A DNA stretch of 64,000 nucleotides from Thalassospira mesophila (GCF_002115755.1 NZ_JFKA01000003.1:186001-250000); one strand, 5' to 3'. Numbered from the stretch's first letter, positions 41,373-50,465 are shown. Numbers and translations: made by a program. The notes: generated from the letters alone by a model not told the origin.

Positions 41373-42686
41373 ATGATGCACATGCAGACGCAAACCGTTC
41401 CAAAACAGGCTGATGTCGTGATTATTGGCGGTGGCATTCAAGGTGCCGCCAGCGCGTTTTACTTGCAAAAGGCCGGGATGTCGGTTGTCTTGCTGGAAAA
41501 AGATACCGTGGCCTCGCACCAGTCTGGCCGGGCATGGGGCTTTGTTCGCCAGCAAGGCCGCGACCCGGTGGAATTGCCCCTGATGAAAGCCTGTATCGAT
41601 ATTTGGCCCAACCTTGAACGCGACCTTGGCGCCGATCTGGAATGGCGGCAGGGTGGTGTTTTATATGTTGCCAAAGACGACGGCGAAATGGCCCGTTATG
41701 AACGGTGGCTGGCCGATGCCAAGCCCCATGATATCGGCAGCCGCAAACTGGGCCGGGCCGAGGTGGAAGCCCTGATGCCCGGCATTACATCGCCCGGTGT
41801 CGGCGGGCTTTTTACCCAAAATGACGGGCAGGCCGAACCCAAAAAAGCGGCCCCCGCCCTGGCAAAAAAGGCCCACGAACTTGGCGCGGTGATTTTACAG
41901 GGCTGCGGGGCGTTGGGCATTGAAACCCAAGCCGGGCAGGTGAGTGGCGTTATCAGCGAACGCGGCGTGATTAAAACCCGTATTGTCATTTGTGCCGCCG
42001 GGGCGTTGACCCACAAGTTTGTTGCCAAATTTGGCCGTCGTTTGCCCCAACAAACCACCCGTGGCACGGTGATACGCACCAAACCGGTCCCTCCGATATC
42101 TGCGGCCAGTGCCGTGGTTGATGGTTTGGGGTTTCGCCAGCGCGCCGACGGCTCGCTTAACCTGTCGGACGATATCAATACCGATATCGACCTGACCCTG
42201 TCGCGCTTTCGCTATGCCGCCGATTTTTTACCGGGATACAAGGCTAATTGGCGCAATTTCAATTTCCATCTTGATATGCGCTTTATCGATGATCTCGCCG
42301 ACCATTTACCGGGCAGCCCGGCGGCGGATAACCCGCTGATGGGCCGTCGGCAAACCACGGCCTTGCCCAACCCCAAACGCATTCGCAACTCCCTTGCCGC
42401 GTTTAAACGGCTGTTTCCCCATATTGAAACACCGGTCATTGTTGACCAGTGGGCGGGCGACATTGATGTCACCCCCGATGCCGTGCCGGTGATTGACCAG
42501 CTTGATAATCCCAAGGGCTTTTTTGTTGCCACCGGTTTTTCCGGGCACGGATTTGCCATGGGGCCGATTGTTGGCAAGGTGCTGTCGGAATGGATCACCA
42601 CCGGGCAATCGTCAATTAATCTGGATGCTTTCCGGTTGTCCCGTTTTGAAACCGGTGAAAAACGGCGTCCCTACGATTTGCCATAG
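41373..42686 (+). CDS. FAD-dependent oxidoreductase (D-amino-acid-oxidase/sarcosine-oxidase family)
   Basis: The product is 437 residues. The N-terminal dinucleotide-binding motif is VVIIGGGIQGAASAFYLQKAG followed by LLEKDTVASHQSGRAWGFVRQQG, as in DAO-family amine oxidases. The C-terminal end VPVIDQLDNPKGFFVATGFSGHGFAMGP is the second FAD-binding site. It would oxidise an amine or amino acid with FAD; the substrate is unknown. Divergent from the MetC gene, with a 106-nt gap holding both promoters. Close ATG codons at 41373, 41376 and 41382 make the exact start uncertain by three residues. Confidence 0.88.
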   Translation: MMHMQTQTVPKQADVVIIGGGIQGAASAFYLQKAGMSVVLLEKDTVASHQSGRAWGFVRQQGRDPVELPLMKACIDIWPNLERDLGADLEWRQGGVLYVAKDDGEMARYERWLADAKPHDIGSRKLGRAEVEALMPGITSPGVGGLFTQNDGQAEPKKAAPALAKKAHELGAVILQGCGALGIETQAGQVSGVISERGVIKTRIVICAAGALTHKFVAKFGRRLPQQTTRGTVIRTKPVPPISAASAVVDGLGFRQRADGSLNLSDDINTDIDLTLSRFRYAADFLPGYKANWRNFNFHLDMRFIDDLADHLPGSPAADNPLMGRRQTTALPNPKRIRNSLAAFKRLFPHIETPVIVDQWAGDIDVTPDAVPVIDQLDNPKGFFVATGFSGHGFAMGPIVGKVLSEWITTGQSSINLDAFRLSRFETGEKRRPYDLP

Positions 42687-42725
42687 GGGCGGCGGGCATG
42701 ACGTCAACCGCGTGGCGCGTGATTG

Positions 42726-43574
42726 TTAGCTGCGGGCAAAACGCAGCAGCACAGCGCCACATACCGTCATCATTGTTGATGCCAGTTTAACCAGATTAAG
42801 TTTTTCGCCCAAAAACACCACGCCGATCAGCAAGGCAAAGACGATGCTGGTTTCGCGTAACGCCACCACCAGTGCAATTGGCGCGTTGGTAAAGGCCCAC
42901 ATCACGGTGCAATAGGCGATAAAGGATGCGCTGCCACCGATGAAAAAGGCAATTTTGCCGCGTTGGTAAATGTCGCGCACAATGGTGGGGCGGCGGATAT
43001 GGGCAAATGTGCCAAAAACCAGAATATTACCAATGGTGTGCCATGCATAATAATCCAGCACATTGCCCGCCAGCCGCGCTCCGGTGCCATCGGTTAAGGA
43101 ATAGGCGCTGATAAAACAGCCGGTAATCAAGGCCAGCACTGCCGCCCGCCCATTGCGCAAACCATCGCTGCGTCGCACCAGACACAGGCTGATAATGCCA
43201 CAGCCAATCAGGGCGATGGCAATTGCTTCAATCGGGGCCAGCGCAACCCCCAAAAACACCACCGAAACAGCCGCTACAATCAGCGGTGCCGACCCACGGG
43301 CAATCGGGTAAACCTGGCTAAGATCGCCCCATTGATAGGAATTGATCAAAAACCACTGATATCCCAAATGCAACGCAACCGACCCCGCCAGATAGGGCCA
43401 GCTGGCCGGGGCAGGCAGGCTGGCAAAAGGCAATAACAGCAACAATAACGGCAGATGGCCAAAAATCACGGCGGTCATGTTCAGCATTTTGTCATTGCCG
43501 CCCTTGATCAGGGCATTCCAGATCGCATGCATGACAGCCGCACCAATTACCGCAAGAAAAACCGTCGTTGTCAT
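42726..43574 (-). CDS. EamA/DMT family transporter
   Basis: From ATG 43574 the product is 282 residues; the longer frame to 43658 adds a non-family N-terminus. Ten hydrophobic segments are visible, with HAIWNALIKGGNDK near the start and INSYQWGDLSQVYPIARGSAPLIVA in the middle, the latter typical of the DMT transporter subgroup. The second half contains FTNAPIALVVALRETSIVFALLIGVVFLGEKL. It is a predicted inner-membrane metabolite exporter; it converges with the FAD-enzyme gene, leaving 39 nt. Confidence 0.88.
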   Translation of the reverse strand: MTTTVFLAVIGAAVMHAIWNALIKGGNDKMLNMTAVIFGHLPLLLLLLPFASLPAPASWPYLAGSVALHLGYQWFLINSYQWGDLSQVYPIARGSAPLIVAAVSVVFLGVALAPIEAIAIALIGCGIISLCLVRRSDGLRNGRAAVLALITGCFISAYSLTDGTGARLAGNVLDYYAWHTIGNILVFGTFAHIRRPTIVRDIYQRGKIAFFIGGSASFIAYCTVMWAFTNAPIALVVALRETSIVFALLIGVVFLGEKLNLVKLASTMMTVCGAVLLRFARS

Positions 43575-43741
43575 GTGGTAATGGTCCTTTTGGGGCAGTG
43601 GGCCAAGGGGTTGGCCAAGGGTGGGTGAGGGTGATTGGCTGGGGAAAAGCGCGGCCACGGTGATGTCAGTTTGATGACGGCATCGTTTCGTAACTGGCCG
43701 GATGTTTCAAGTTTTATGTCGGTCGAAAATTGCCCCGATGT

Positions 43742-43789
43742 TAAAAAAAACCGCCAAGGCTGACATTTTGAAATGCAGACTTGGCGGCT
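43742..43789 (-). terminator. Rho-independent terminator of the MBL-fold gene
   Basis: The stem CCGCCAAG / CTTGGCGG with an inner CTGACATTTT-type hairpin is followed, on the minus strand, by a run of eight T bases. Confidence 0.88.
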
Positions 43790-43807
43790 GGGTCGATTGG
43801 CGCGGAT

Positions 43808-44896
43808 TTATTTTTGTGCTGGCGGGGATATATGGTGGTGCATGCCGCCTACCGGCAGGGCCTTGAAATGTTCGGGGTTCAACCCCGCCTGTTCCATGGC
43901 ACTGTGAAGCCGTTTGGGGGGCTCGTCCACCGGTTCGGATGTTAAAACAAACGTCCCCCAATGAATGGCAATGGCCTGTTTTACCCCCATCGCCTGTTTG
44001 ATCAGAACGGCTTCTTCGGGGTTTACATGGGCGGCTTTCATAAAATCGCGTGGGTCATAGGCGCCGATCGGGATCAGTCCCAAATCAAACGGGCCATATT
44101 TTTCGCCCATTTCGGCAAATAACTGTTCGTTCCAGCCACTGTCGCCGACAAAGTAAAATTTGAACCCGTTGGGAAATGTCAGGGCATAGCCGCCCCACAG
44201 CATTTCCTTGCGATCACTCATCTTGCGGCTCGACCAGTGATAGGACGGGGTATGTACAATCTTAACGCCGTTAACTTCGGCAAACTGGTCCCAGTCCATT
44301 TCAATGCAGCCATCAATCCCGGCTTCTTTAAGCAGGCTGGCATTTTTCAACGGCACAATATGGGTTGGTGCATTGCCGATCTGGCGTAAAGATTCAAGAT
44401 CGCAATGGTCGTAATGATTATGCGATAGCAAGATAATGTCGATCTTTGGTAGCTGATCAATTGTCATGCCCGGCGGGCTGTACCGTTTGGGGCCCACACG
44501 TACAAACGGCGACGCCCGGTCTGAAAAAACCGGGTCGGTCAAAATGTTGACGCCCTGATATTGCAACAGCACCGTGGCATGGCCAATCCATGTGACCTGT
44601 GCTACATCCGGGTTCGGGGTGTGGATGGCCTCCAGGTCTGGGGTCACGACGGGGGTTTTGCCAATCTGGTCTTTGGCCCGTGGCCAGTTTTCACGTCCAA
44701 ACAGGCGGCGGCGTAAAAAAGTAAAAAACGATTTTTTGCCTTCGGGTAACGGATACCGGTTTTCAAAGCCGTTTTCAGTGTGATGGTCCGAGCGCGATAC
44801 AGAATTCACAGGCTTTCCCTTATCTTTTTTTGTTCTTTTACTATGTGTTGCATTTGCCCCGCCGCGCAAGTGGCGAGATTGTTTTGCACCGTGCAT
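43808..44896 (-). CDS. MBL-fold hydrolase of the NAPE-PLD/UlaG-like group
   Basis: From ATG 44896 the product is 362 residues; an upstream ATG at 44980 lies beyond the thiY terminator and is rejected. The metal motif is LLSHNHYDHCD near residue 160, with later ligands at GDSGWNEQLFAE and AIHWGTFVLTSEP. TWIGHATVLLQYQGVNILTDPVFSDRASPF is the signature of the NAPE-PLD/UlaG-like beta-lactamase group, which cleaves phosphodiesters or lactones. The basic, low-hydrophobicity first 60 residues may be a poor annotation or a loose tail. Cytoplasmic; a strong terminator follows. Confidence 0.85.
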   Translation of the reverse strand: MHGAKQSRHLRGGANATHSKRTKKDKGKPVNSVSRSDHHTENGFENRYPLPEGKKSFFTFLRRRLFGRENWPRAKDQIGKTPVVTPDLEAIHTPNPDVAQVTWIGHATVLLQYQGVNILTDPVFSDRASPFVRVGPKRYSPPGMTIDQLPKIDIILLSHNHYDHCDLESLRQIGNAPTHIVPLKNASLLKEAGIDGCIEMDWDQFAEVNGVKIVHTPSYHWSSRKMSDRKEMLWGGYALTFPNGFKFYFVGDSGWNEQLFAEMGEKYGPFDLGLIPIGAYDPRDFMKAAHVNPEEAVLIKQAMGVKQAIAIHWGTFVLTSEPVDEPPKRLHSAMEQAGLNPEHFKALPVGGMHHHISPPAQK

Positions 44897-44911
44897 AAAA
44901 AAAATGTGCTT

Positions 44912-44950
44912 ATAAAAAACGGGCGGCACCATAAGCACCGCCCGTTTGTT
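44912..44950 (-). terminator. Rho-independent terminator of thiY
   Basis: A 9-bp stem (AACGGGCGG / CCGCCCGTT) with a 10-nt loop is followed on the minus strand by TTTTTTATAA. Confidence 0.88.
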
Positions 44951-44992
44951 GCGCCGTCCCCACCGGGAAGCAGGCGGCACACAGTAAAATTG

Positions 44993-45946
44993 TTATTCGA
45001 TCACATCGACATAGCTATCAAGGTCGGGCGTATGGTCGATAATGCCTTCATCAAGCAAATATTGTGCAAAACGGGCATAGCGGCCCCGGTCAACCGCAGC
45101 GGGGCGCAGGGCAAAACGCGGTAACGTATCGGCCCAGGCGCGTTTGTTCAATTCATCATCAAGGTTGGGATAGGCCGCGATAAAGGCTTTCCAGCTATCA
45201 TCGGGGTGGTTGATCAGGTATTGGGTGGCTTCTTCAAGCGCATCAAGCATCTTTTTCATGCGCGGATCGTTCACATGGTCTTTGCGCACCGTCAGGATCA
45301 ATTCGTCATAAGGTGGAACGCCTTCTTCCTCGACGTAAAATGCCTTGCCCGGTTTGCCGGCAATGTCCATCTGGTTAAGCTCGAAATTGCGATAGGCCCC
45401 AATCACCGCATCAACCTGGCCCGAATAAAGCGACGGGGACAGCGAGAAATTCACGTTCACCAGCTCGACCGAGTTTATATCAACACCGTGGCTTTTTAGC
45501 ATGGTGCCCAAAACCGCATCTTCAAAACCGGCCAGCGAATAGCCGATCTTTTTGCCTTTCAGATCGGAAATTTCCTTAATCGGCCCGTTTTTTAACACCA
45601 CCAGCGCATTTAACGGCGTCGCCACCAGGGTGCCAATGCGCGTTAGGGGCAAACCCTGTGCGACCTGAACATGTAATTGCGGCTGATAGTTCACCGCCAC
45701 ATCGCCTTGCCCGGCGGCCACCAGGCGCGGCGGGGCCGATGGATCAGCCGGTTCGATCAGCTCTACATCCAGCCCGTGTTTGGCAAAAAAGCCCTTTTCC
45801 TTGGCAACAATCAGGGGTGCGTGGTCAGGGTTTACAAACCAGTCTAGCAAGATCGTCAGTTTTTCGTTGGCATGGGCGGGGAGCGCCGCCAGCGCCAAAG
45901 ACGCGCCGATGGTTGCGGCCGATAATATGGATTTCAGGCGTGACAT
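44993..45946 (-). CDS. thiY: Thiamine-precursor ABC transporter, periplasmic binding protein (ThiY-type)
   Basis: The 317-residue product has a signal peptide ending at ALPAHA|NEK and the NMT1/THI5-like binding fold: LLDWFVNPDHAPLIVAKEKGFF at the start, GQGDVAVNYQPQLHVQVAQGLP, and LSPSLYSGQVDAVIGAYRNFE. This is the family that binds pyrimidine precursors of thiamine (such as N-formyl-4-amino-5-aminomethyl-2-methylpyrimidine). It is last in the thiZ-thiX-thiY unit under a TPP riboswitch, which supports the role. ATG 45946 is followed by SRLKS and the hydrophobic core. Confidence 0.88.
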   Translation of the reverse strand: MSRLKSILSAATIGASLALAALPAHANEKLTILLDWFVNPDHAPLIVAKEKGFFAKHGLDVELIEPADPSAPPRLVAAGQGDVAVNYQPQLHVQVAQGLPLTRIGTLVATPLNALVVLKNGPIKEISDLKGKKIGYSLAGFEDAVLGTMLKSHGVDINSVELVNVNFSLSPSLYSGQVDAVIGAYRNFELNQMDIAGKPGKAFYVEEEGVPPYDELILTVRKDHVNDPRMKKMLDALEEATQYLINHPDDSWKAFIAAYPNLDDELNKRAWADTLPRFALRPAAVDRGRYARFAQYLLDEGIIDHTPDLDSYVDVIE

Positions 45947-46040
45947 GGCTATTTTCCTGTTTCAAGCAAGCACGGTAAAATGAAAAAACGCAGCGCCAAA
46001 GATGCAGGCAAGCCTTGGTTTTTGGCGCAAAAGCGAAAGT

Positions 46041-46949
46041 TTAATCGTGACGGGCAAGGCTGTCGGGTTGCCACGGCAACAACCTGCGCAACAGCCGGTC
46101 GACGATAAAATATTGGGTAATCGAGAAGGCACACAGGATCAAAAGACAGGCGAAAACCATATCGATTTGAACCCGGGCATTGGCATGCAGCATCAAATAC
46201 CCCAGCCCGTGGCTGGAGCCGACCCATTCGCCAATAATCGCGCCAATCGGTGCCACGGCCGTTGCCACCCGAAACCCCGATGCAAACGAGGGCAGGGCAG
46301 CAGGCAAACGCACATATTTCAGCATCCGCCAGCGGCTGGCCCCCATGGTTCGGCCCAAATCCAGCCAGCCGGTTTCGGTGCGTGAAAGCCCGTCAAAAAA
46401 GGCGACCGTCACCGGGAAATAAATGATCAGGGCCGCCATCGCGATTTTTGATGCCAAACCAAACCCCAACCACAACACCAAAAGCGGTGCGATGGCAAAA
46501 AACGGAATCGCTTGCGAAACCAGCAAAACCGGCATCAGCCAGAAACGCACCGGCGAAAACATCGCCATCGGCAATGCGGTTAGCACACCCAAAATCGCCC
46601 CGGCAAACAGGCCGATCACGGTTTCGGCAATGGTGTATCGGGCATGCATCGCCAATACAGCGTGCTGGCGGATCAATGCCAGGGCAACTTCATAGGGCGA
46701 TGGCAGCATATAAGGTGGGGCATCGGTAATGCTTACAATGGCCTGCCAGGTTATCAGCAAGGCCAGAATAATGATCAGTGGCCGCACCGCGCGCAGGACC
46801 CGCCAGGCCGGTAAGACTGGTTTGCGAGTGTGTTTTTTTCGGCCCGTGCGCGACAGCGTATTAGCAGCGGCAGATCGCGATGTTTGCGCCTGGCGCGGGT
46901 TTGCCGGTGCCCTATCCGTTGTGGGGCCATTTGCGGTTTGTTTATCCAT
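46041..46949 (-). CDS. thiX: Thiamine-precursor ABC transporter, permease (ThiX-type)
   Basis: From ATG 46949, overlapping the thiZ stop by 8 nt (ATGGATAA), the product is 302 residues. It has about six hydrophobic segments and the EAA-type loop RTMGASRWRMLKYVRLPAALPSF used for contact with the ATPase. A basic, cytoplasmic N-terminal tail of about 50 residues precedes helix 1 (LIIILALLITWQAI). The family transports taurine, nitrate or thiamine precursors; the THI box points to thiamine precursors. Longer upstream starts lie inside thiZ and are rejected. Confidence 0.88.
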   Translation of the reverse strand: MDKQTANGPTTDRAPANPRQAQTSRSAAANTLSRTGRKKHTRKPVLPAWRVLRAVRPLIIILALLITWQAIVSITDAPPYMLPSPYEVALALIRQHAVLAMHARYTIAETVIGLFAGAILGVLTALPMAMFSPVRFWLMPVLLVSQAIPFFAIAPLLVLWLGFGLASKIAMAALIIYFPVTVAFFDGLSRTETGWLDLGRTMGASRWRMLKYVRLPAALPSFASGFRVATAVAPIGAIIGEWVGSSHGLGYLMLHANARVQIDMVFACLLILCAFSITQYFIVDRLLRRLLPWQPDSLARHD

Positions 46950-47787
46950 GATGCCCCTCCGCATTTGCGGATGCCGGGGCGGGCGGATGTATTTCAGGCG
47001 CGTCATCAGCATCATCAGCCCCAAGCTGACGCAGCAACGCGCCGTGATGCTGCATGACTTCAACGCTGCCAACATCGCGCGGGATGGTGCCGCTGGGCAC
47101 GACTGTTTCAACCAGCCGTGCCGGGGCACCGCGCAAAACATGAATATGATCACCAATGCGCAGCGCTTCGAGCGGATCATGTGTGACCAGCAACACGGTT
47201 TTTCCCGCCAGCATCCGTGCCGACAGGTCTTGTAATTTCAGGCGGTTTATCGGGTCCAGTGCTGAAAAGGGTTCGTCCATCAGCACAACAGGCCGGTCTT
47301 CCATCAGGGTGCGGGCCAGGGCGGCGCGCTGGCGCATCCCGCCCGAAAGGGCTGCGGGGCGCAAATGGGCGGCATCGGCAAGACCAACTTTTTCAAGCAG
47401 GCTGCGCGCCCGGTCATGATCGGGTTTTTCACCGCGTAATATTGCGCCAACCACCACATTTTCATGAACACTTCGCCACGGCAGCAATAAATCCTGCTGC
47501 GCCATATAGGCAACCCGACCGCTCAGGGGCGTATTGTCGCTGCAAATAATATCGCCCGACACATCGCCATCCACCAGCCCGGCCAGATAGCGCAAAAGCG
47601 TGCTTTTCCCCACACCCGATGGCCCCAACAAACAGCTTATGCTGCGCGCGGGAAGGTGCAGGTCCAGGTTATGAAAAATATCGACATCGTCAAAGGCGAC
47701 GTGCCCGTGACGCAGCCAGATATCAAAACTGCGGAGAGAATGAAGGGCCCCATCCTGATCGGGGGGCGAAAAATCGGTACGTGCCAT
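46942..47787 (-). CDS. thiZ: Thiamine-precursor ABC transporter, ATP-binding protein (ThiZ-type)
   Basis: This 281-residue ATPase has Walker A GPSGVGKSTLLRYLAG near residue 53, the Q-loop AYMAQQDLLLPW, the signature LSGGMRQRAALARTL and Walker B VVLMDEPFSALDP. It energises ThiX. ATG 47787 has AAGGAAG upstream, and this ribosome binding site is the 3' end of a TPP riboswitch, so translation initiation should be blocked by TPP. The C-terminal tail is Pro/Ala-rich. It is the first gene of the operon. Confidence 0.93.
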   Translation of the reverse strand: MARTDFSPPDQDGALHSLRSFDIWLRHGHVAFDDVDIFHNLDLHLPARSISCLLGPSGVGKSTLLRYLAGLVDGDVSGDIICSDNTPLSGRVAYMAQQDLLLPWRSVHENVVVGAILRGEKPDHDRARSLLEKVGLADAAHLRPAALSGGMRQRAALARTLMEDRPVVLMDEPFSALDPINRLKLQDLSARMLAGKTVLLVTHDPLEALRIGDHIHVLRGAPARLVETVVPSGTIPRDVGSVEVMQHHGALLRQLGADDADDAPEIHPPAPASANAEGHHG

Positions 47788-47893
47788 AACTTCCTTCCTA
47801 CGCCGGTGTTAGCCGGGTCAGGTTCGAAGGGTCGTTCGGCAACACCGAACCTCTCAGCCCATTTGCGATGGGCCCCCCTGGACTTCGGGGACT
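47788..47893 (-). promoter_or_regulatory. TPP riboswitch (THI box) upstream of thiZ
   Basis: On the minus strand the conserved elements appear in order: GGGGCCCAT ... ATGGGCTGAGAGG, then a TTCGG ... CCGAA hairpin, then ACCCTTCGAACCTGA, CCGGCTAACACCGG and GTAGGAAGG. These are the TPP-binding core (CTGAGA; ACCTGA; GCGTAGGAAG). The final GTAGGAAGGAAG holds the thiZ ribosome binding site, so control is probably translational. P1 pairing was not drawn in full. Confidence 0.92.
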
Positions 47894-48189
47894 ATGGCAG
47901 ATCATTTCCGGGCGTCAAGGCCCGATATTTGCTGCGGCGCAGTATGGCAGGGCAATTTTCCGACGGGCGGGAGGATGCCCGAAAATTCCGTTTTTACCGC
48001 TAATTTTCGCAAATATGGGCCGATAATGCCCCTATGTCATAATTTGACAGAATATTTTTGGGAACATTCCCGTTTAACCCTTGAAATTTGTCCGGGCTTC
48101 TGCAAACCCTAATAGCTGAAGCCGTGCTGTTTTCCCTTGGTTTCGCTTGTTTCATTGCATTGCTCCATGCCTTGGTGTTCTGACATTTT
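47894..48189. other. Intergenic region between the TPP riboswitch and the deacetylase gene
   Basis: About 300 nt carrying divergent promoters. I see no gene; small frames lack starts with ribosome binding sites. Confidence 0.5.
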
Positions 48190-49302
48190 ATGGTCCACCC
48201 GCCGCGCATGATTGCCGCCGAAATTTATCGCGGCTCGTCCTATGGTCCCAAACATCCATTGGGCATTCCGCGTGTATCGCTGGTGGTTGATATGGTTCAT
48301 GCGCTGGGCTGGGTGAATGGTGATAATTATGTTGTCGGGCCGCTGGCCACACCGGCGCAATTGGCGCGTTTTCATACGCCAGATTACATTGCCGCCGTGA
48401 TGCAGGCTGAACGCGATCAAAGCCTGCCCGATGACATGATGGAACGCTATAAACTGGGGAAAAACGGCAACCCGATTTATCCGGAAATATTCCGGCGTCC
48501 TGCGACGTCGGCCGGGTCATCGATTATGGCAGCGGATTTTTTGCGTGATGGCGGGATCGTCCATCATCCGGCGGGCGGCACCCATCACGGGCGCGCCGCC
48601 GAGGCATCGGGGTTTTGTTATTTTAACGACCCGGTGCTGGGCATTCTGGCTTTGCTTGATGGCGGGTTGGACCGGGTTTTGTATGTCGATATTGATGCCC
48701 ATCACGGCGACGGCGTGCAGCTTGCCTTTGCCAATGACGACCGGGTTTTAACCGTTTCGGTGCATCAGGATGATTTGTGGCCGCGAACCGGTTCGGTCGA
48801 TGACATGGCCGGGGGCATGGCGCGAAACGTGCCGATACCTGCGGGCATGAATGACGACGAAATGCGGTTTGTGCTGTTTGACTATCTTTTGCCACTGGCG
48901 GCGGATTTTGCACCGCAGGCCGTGGTGTTGCAATGTGGATGCGATACGCTGGCAGAAGACCCGCAATCGCGACAAATGCTGGGAAACCGGTCGGTTTGGG
49001 AAGTGGTGGGGGAGTTTGCGAAAATTGCACCGCGTTTGATGGTGTTAGGCGGCGGTGGATATAACCCCTACGGGGTGGCCCGATGTTGGGCCGGGATATG
49101 GGCAACTGTGAATAATAATGAAATTCCGGAAAAATTACCGGATTCAGCAGAAGAGATACTGCGTGACATAAAATGGTCGCATCGTCTTGGCAGACAGCCA
49201 GCGACCAGCTTGCTTACGACCCTTGCCGATGATTGGCGGGGTGGGGAAATCCGGGCGGAAGTCCGGGGTCATGTGCAGTTTCTAAAAGGGTATGGGGTAT
49301 GA
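48190..49302 (+). CDS. Histone-deacetylase-family (AcuC-like) zinc hydrolase
   Basis: The product is 370 residues. GGTHHGRAAEASGFCYFNDPVLGI contains the catalytic His pair region, VLYVDIDAHHGDGVQ supplies zinc-binding Asp and His, and CGCDTLAEDP with LGGGGYNPYGVARCW are the further conserved zinc/substrate loops. Bacterial members include AcuC-like enzymes that remove acetyl groups from acetyl-lysine or acetylated amines. It overlaps a DUF192 gene by 4 nt (ATGA), implying translational coupling. Substrate is inferred only at the family level. Confidence 0.92.
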   Translation: MVHPPRMIAAEIYRGSSYGPKHPLGIPRVSLVVDMVHALGWVNGDNYVVGPLATPAQLARFHTPDYIAAVMQAERDQSLPDDMMERYKLGKNGNPIYPEIFRRPATSAGSSIMAADFLRDGGIVHHPAGGTHHGRAAEASGFCYFNDPVLGILALLDGGLDRVLYVDIDAHHGDGVQLAFANDDRVLTVSVHQDDLWPRTGSVDDMAGGMARNVPIPAGMNDDEMRFVLFDYLLPLAADFAPQAVVLQCGCDTLAEDPQSRQMLGNRSVWEVVGEFAKIAPRLMVLGGGGYNPYGVARCWAGIWATVNNNEIPEKLPDSAEEILRDIKWSHRLGRQPATSLLTTLADDWRGGEIRAEVRGHVQFLKGYGV

Positions 49303-49745
49303 AGTCTTTCGTTCAGACGGTGTTTGTGTTCTTTTTCGTCAGTGCGGCGGTTATGGCTGGCCTGAATGCAAAAGCCACGGGTTTTGAGCGATCGCGTCTT
49401 TTGGTCGACGGACAGGTCTTTAATGTGGAACTCGCTTTAAGCCCGGATGAACGGGCACGGGGCTTGATGTTTCGGACCCACATGGAAGACGACAACGGCA
49501 TGTTGTTCGATTTCGGCCAGCCACGCGATGTGTCGATGTGGATGAAAAATACGTTTATCTCGCTTGATATGCTGTTTATCGGGCAGGATGGCAAAATTGT
49601 TGGTATTGCCCCGCGCACGGTTCCAAAATCCGAAGCCATCATTTCGGCACCGCGCCCGGTGCGTTTTGTGCTCGAACTTAATGCCGGGCTGGCCGACAAG
49701 CTTGATTTCAAGGTTGGTGATACGGTTGACGGGTTGCCGCGCTAG
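49299..49745 (+). CDS. DUF192 family periplasmic protein
   Basis: From ATG 49299 the product is 148 residues with a signal peptide (VFVFFFVSAAVMAGLNAKA). DUF192 hallmarks follow: ERARGLMFRTHMEDDNGMLFDFGQPRDVSMWMKNT in order and ISLDMLFIGQDGKIVGIA, then a C-terminal GDTVDGLP. The family is a small beta-barrel of unknown function, usually secreted or periplasmic. Its ATGA start overlaps the stop of the deacetylase gene. A longer start at 49233 lies within that gene and is rejected. Confidence 0.9.
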   Translation: MKSFVQTVFVFFFVSAAVMAGLNAKATGFERSRLLVDGQVFNVELALSPDERARGLMFRTHMEDDNGMLFDFGQPRDVSMWMKNTFISLDMLFIGQDGKIVGIAPRTVPKSEAIISAPRPVRFVLELNAGLADKLDFKVGDTVDGLPR

Positions 49746-49928
49746 GTCGCGCATATGGTTTGGGGGCGGGCGGCTTTTTACCGGTATCTGTCAGGTATCT
49801 GTAATCTGTCGCGGTGTTGCCGGTTTTGTTTGACGCACCAAAACGACATCTTGTTGTAAAAAAGGTGATAAAAAGCATCAAACCGGTCTTGCCGCGAACA
49901 GATTAAGGTGCTAAATCCCTCCCCGTGT

Positions 49929-50005
49929 CGGGAAGTGGCGCAGTCTGGTAGCGTACCTGCTTTGGGAGCAGGGGGCCGCGGGTTCGAATCCCGCCTTCCC
50001 GACCA
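49929..50005 (+). tRNA. tRNA-Pro (anticodon TGG)
   Basis: A 77-nt gene with encoded CCA. Acceptor CGGGAAG pairs with CTTCCCG, the anticodon loop is TTTGGGA, and the T arm is GGGTTCGAATCCC. Confidence 0.96.
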
Positions 50006-50112
50006 TTTCATCTCGAAGCGGGTGATTGCATTTTCAAGTTGCCCGATCGGGTGTAAACTGAATTTTGTAACGTCGTATTTCAGCCGGTTTACAAGTTAAA
50101 ACGAGGGTGCCG

Positions 50113-50406
50113 ATGAAGGTTCGTGTTTTCAAACCCGCAAAAAATGCCATGCAGTCCGGCCGCGCCGGGACCAAGCATTGGGTCATGGAATTTGAACCCC
50201 GCGCTCAAAAACTTCCAGATCACCTGATGGGCTGGATCGGTTCTACCGATACCCGCGGTCAGGTCCGGATGGAATTTGAAACCCTGGAAGAAGCGCAGGC
50301 ATTTGCGGCAAAACATAATTTGATTGCCGAAATCGAATTGCCGAAAAGCCGCAAAATTCAGATTAAAACCTATGCCGACAACTTCGCTTTCAAGCGCGTT
50401 GTCTGA
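50113..50406 (+). CDS. NDUFS4/AQDQ-like accessory subunit of respiratory complex I
   Basis: From ATG 50113, with GAGGG upstream, the product is 97 residues (GTG 50107 adds two). It matches the alphaproteobacterial and mitochondrial 18-kDa complex I subunit: VRVFKPAKNAMQSGRAGTKHWVMEFEP, MGWIGSTDTRGQVRMEFETLEEAQAFA and a terminal TYADNFAFKRVV. It stabilises NADH:quinone oxidoreductase, on the matrix/cytoplasmic side. The nuo operon is not in the window; the gene lies between tRNA-Pro and tRNA-Arg. Confidence 0.92.
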   Translation: MKVRVFKPAKNAMQSGRAGTKHWVMEFEPRAQKLPDHLMGWIGSTDTRGQVRMEFETLEEAQAFAAKHNLIAEIELPKSRKIQIKTYADNFAFKRVV

Positions 50407-50439
50407 TTAATCGGCCTGGTTTGATTGCCAAACCAGAAT

Positions 50440-50465
50440 ACGGGGCGATCATCGCCCCGTTTTGC
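50440..50465 (+). terminator. Rho-independent terminator after the NDUFS4-like gene
   Basis: The stem CGGGGCG / CGCCCCG with a small loop is followed by TTTTGC. It precedes tRNA-Arg by about 70 nt. Confidence 0.75.
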
